Source: Pirellulaceae bacterium (GTDB taxonomy: Bacteria; Planctomycetota; Planctomycetia; Pirellulales; Pirellulaceae). From it: a stretch of 64,000 bases of DNA. Both the position numbers and the translations under genes were made by a program. The notes below the pieces were generated by a model that made no database searches, was not told the origin of the DNA, and saw nothing but the letters and a program-made list of their open reading frames with translations. Below are positions 62,230 through 64,000 of the stretch, piece by piece (position 1 is the stretch's first letter; each line of letters starts with the position of its first letter). The DNA lies in contig JAHDXO010000004.1 in NCBI GenBank assembly GCA_023382975.1, positions 98,840-162,839 on the forward strand, given 5' to 3'.

Positions 62230-63285
62230 ATGACAACGTGCTTGGTAACAGGCGGGGCAGGCTTCATCGGTTCGCACTTGGTCACGGCCCTGGTCCGGCG
62301 GGGAGATCAGGTGCGCGTGCTGGACGATCTGAGCACCGGCTCGCTGCAAAACTTGGTTGCTGTCCAGCATGCCGTGGAATTCATCGAAGGCGATGCCAGC
62401 GATCCGGCGGTGGCGTTGGAGGCGGTCCGCGGCGTGGACACCGTATTCCATCAGGCCGCACTGCCGTCGGTCACGCGCAGTGTCGAGGAGCCGCTGGAAA
62501 CCCATCGGAACTGTGTCACCAGCACGGTCGCGCTGTTGGACGCCGCACGGCGCCGCGGCGTACGGCGTTTTGTCTATGCCGCCTCGAGCAGCGCTTATGG
62601 CAACGCCCCGGAGAGCGTCAAGTCGGAAGCACTGCCCGCGCGGCCCCTCTCGCCTTACGCCGCCGCGAAACTGGCCGGCGAATACTACTGCCGTTCGTTC
62701 GCCGCGTCGTTTGGCCTGGAGACGGTCTGCCTGCGGTACTTCAACGTATTTGGGCCGCGGCAAGATCCCGGCAGCCCGTACTCGGCGGTGATTCCCTTGT
62801 TCATCACGGCCCTGTTGCGCGGGGAGCGGCCCACGATCTACGGCGATGGCACGCAATCGCGCGACTTCACCTTCGTTGACAACGTCGTCCATGGAAACCT
62901 CCTCGCCGCCGCGGCTCCGGCCGAGCAAGCCAGCGGCCAGGTCTTCAACGTCGCCACGGGCCGCTCGATTTCCCTCCTGGACTTGATCCAGGTGCTCAAC
63001 GATCAACTGGGCACCCGCATCCGGCCCCGTTTCGCACCGGCGCGCACCGGCGACGTGCTGCACAGCCTGGCCGACACGCGGGCCGTCCAGCGGCAGTTGG
63101 GCTACGAATTGCAGGTCGATCTGGCCGAAGGGCTGCGCCGCACCGTGGCCTACTATCGGACGTGGCTGGAACAGGAATCCCCCGCGCCCCTCGCCTCCGC
63201 GGCGGCCCGCCGCCACGGCCCCGACCGGAAGCGGAGCCCGGGACTCCAGCCCGCCCCCGTCGCCGCGTCGGCCTCGAAAATCTGA
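62230..63285 (+). CDS. NAD-dependent nucleotide-sugar epimerase/dehydratase
   Basis: A 351-residue short-chain dehydrogenase of the extended type. The NAD-binding GGAGFIGS is at residues 8-15, SSSAYG at 119-124 and the catalytic YxxxK at Tyr143/Lys147. The middle and C-terminal parts (RYFNVFGPRQDP, IYGDGTQSRDFTFVDNVV) are typical of UDP-sugar 4-epimerases such as WbpP/GalE or Vi-antigen type enzymes. With the dehydrogenase encoded next, it would supply a C4-epimerised, possibly uronic, sugar nucleotide in the cytoplasm. Which sugar cannot be told. A tail of ~25 Pro/Ala/Arg-rich residues is extra. GAAGGAGAGATC precedes the ATG. Confidence 0.9.
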   Translation: MTTCLVTGGAGFIGSHLVTALVRRGDQVRVLDDLSTGSLQNLVAVQHAVEFIEGDASDPAVALEAVRGVDTVFHQAALPSVTRSVEEPLETHRNCVTSTVALLDAARRRGVRRFVYAASSSAYGNAPESVKSEALPARPLSPYAAAKLAGEYYCRSFAASFGLETVCLRYFNVFGPRQDPGSPYSAVIPLFITALLRGERPTIYGDGTQSRDFTFVDNVVHGNLLAAAAPAEQASGQVFNVATGRSISLLDLIQVLNDQLGTRIRPRFAPARTGDVLHSLADTRAVQRQLGYELQVDLAEGLRRTVAYYRTWLEQESPAPLASAAARRHGPDRKRSPGLQPAPVAASASKI

Positions 63286-63322
63286 TCTTCTTTTTCGCCA
63301 AACATAACAAGGAACCAAGACA

Positions 63323-64000
63323 TGATGCTTCAACGGACCCGTCCCCAAACACCAGCCCCGGCAGCAATCGCGCAATTGGAAGAGAAGATCCAGACCCGGC
63401 AAGCGGTTGTCGGCGTCGTCGGCCTGGGCTATGTCGGTATGCCCCTGATCCGGGCTTTCATCAACGCCGGCTTTTCCACGCTCGGATTCGACATCGACGC
63501 GAGGAAGATCGAGCGGCTACAGGCCGGCGAGAGCTACATCGCCCATATCCCCTCGGAGAACGTACAGCAATGGTTGGACCGCACGGTCTTCGAGCCGACC
63601 GCCGACCTGACGCGGCTATCCGAGGCCGACGCCATTTTGATCTGCGTGCCCACGCCGCTGAATCAGAGTCGCGACCCGGACTTGACCTGCATCGAGGAAA
63701 CCACCCGCCAGATCGCCGCGGTCCTCCGCCCGGGTCAATTGATCGTGCTGGAGAGCACCACCTACCCTGGAACGACCCGCCAAGTCGTGCAGCCGATCCT
63801 GGAATCCAGCGGCCTGGAGTGCGGCTCGGATTTCCTGCTGGCCTACAGTCCCGAGCGGGAGGATCCCGGGAACCCCGACTTCACCGCTTCGCAAATCCCC
63901 AAGATCGTCGGGGGCCTCGACGAGGCCAGTTCCCGCGCCGCCAATCGTTTGTACAGCGCCGCGGTGGTGCGGACGGTCCAAGTCTCCAGCGCCGAAGCGG
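63323..64000 (+). CDS. Nucleotide-sugar dehydrogenase, N-terminal part
   Basis: The gene starts at ATG 63323 (an ATG at 63326 is equally in frame), with AAGGA eight bases upstream, and runs off the right edge. The 226 visible residues have the NAD-binding VGVVGLGYVGMPL, CVPTPLNQSRDPDL, LESTTYPGTTR and SPEREDPGN blocks of UDP-N-acetyl-D-glucosamine/UDP-glucose 6-dehydrogenases (WbpA/TviB/WecC group). The catalytic Cys region is outside the window. It should oxidise a UDP-sugar to the uronate for the polysaccharide and is co-directional with the epimerase gene 37 bases upstream. Confidence 0.92.

Noticed and set aside
62056..63402. 448-codon open frame antisense to the epimerase
   Set aside because: The epimerase motifs on the plus strand are complete; the antisense frame also crosses the sigma-54-type site.
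1..64000. CRISPR arrays, tRNA or rRNA genes
   Set aside because: No regularly spaced direct repeats, cloverleaf or ribosomal signatures were seen on reading; small RNAs without such signatures cannot be excluded.

Overview
The window is a GC-rich bacterial chromosome segment that looks like a planctomycete (Pirellulales-like, possibly a metagenome contig). This rests on long runs of secreted EF-hand proteins, multiple Cys-type sulfatases, Tat-exported TolB-like and aldo/keto reductase proteins, an exosortase resembling the planctomycete XrtU type, and palindromic repeats scattered even inside genes. No rRNA, tRNA or CRISPR array was seen.

Bases 1-25.3 kb hold a plus-strand array of tightly packed, often ATGA-overlapping genes for exported proteins. 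Eleven of them carry one or two EF-hand calcium loops, usually just after the signal peptide and once at the C-terminus of a sulfatase. The EF-hand module is joined to different partners: a beta-propeller-like domain (three paralogues), FG-GAP/UnbV-type repeats (three paralogues), alpha/beta hydrolases, VOC/glyoxalase repeats, a redoxin-cytochrome c-copper monooxygenase fusion, a truncated serine beta-lactamase-like domain and a sulfatase. Several members are chimeric or carry palindromic repeats inserted in frame. The array ends in a decayed propeller/sulfatase chimera and is followed by a second sulfatase at 25.6-27.4 kb.

Bases 27.4-31.2 kb (minus strand) hold a two-gene gas-sensing unit: an H-NOX heme protein overlapping a hybrid histidine kinase with HNOBA, PAS, GAF, kinase, receiver and Hpt domains.

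Bases 31.3-64 kb form a large exopolysaccharide/exosortase locus. The minus-strand part (31.3-47.7 kb) encodes a polyprenyl-phosphate sugar transferase, a Wzy-like ligase/polymerase, a Wzx-like flippase, a pyruvyl transferase-GT2 fusion, three GT4 and one GT2 glycosyltransferases, a PaaK/CapK-like ligase, a methyltransferase, a GNAT/FemAB-like acyltransferase, a NodB deacetylase and a deacetylase-like protein. An IS66-family transposase gene (48.3-49.8 kb) separates it from a Wzz/BY-kinase-like protein that lacks a usable Walker A motif (50.6-52.7 kb, minus). Divergent from this is an operon of a membrane-anchored TPR protein, an exosortase fused to an EpsI-like domain, and a protein joining a multi-pass membrane region to a DUF4114 domain and a PEP-CTERM sorting tail. 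A DUF4954 protein, a nucleotide-sugar epimerase and the start of a nucleotide-sugar dehydrogenase follow.

The strongest unexpected signal is a set of eight sequences with the sigma-54 layout (GG-N10-GC, close to TGGCACG-N4-TTGC). Seven lie 38-102 bases upstream of the first gene of a transcription unit in the polysaccharide/exosortase locus and point toward it. This suggests one RpoN-dependent regulon covering polysaccharide assembly and exosortase sorting. Two of the sites also help choose between alternative start codons.
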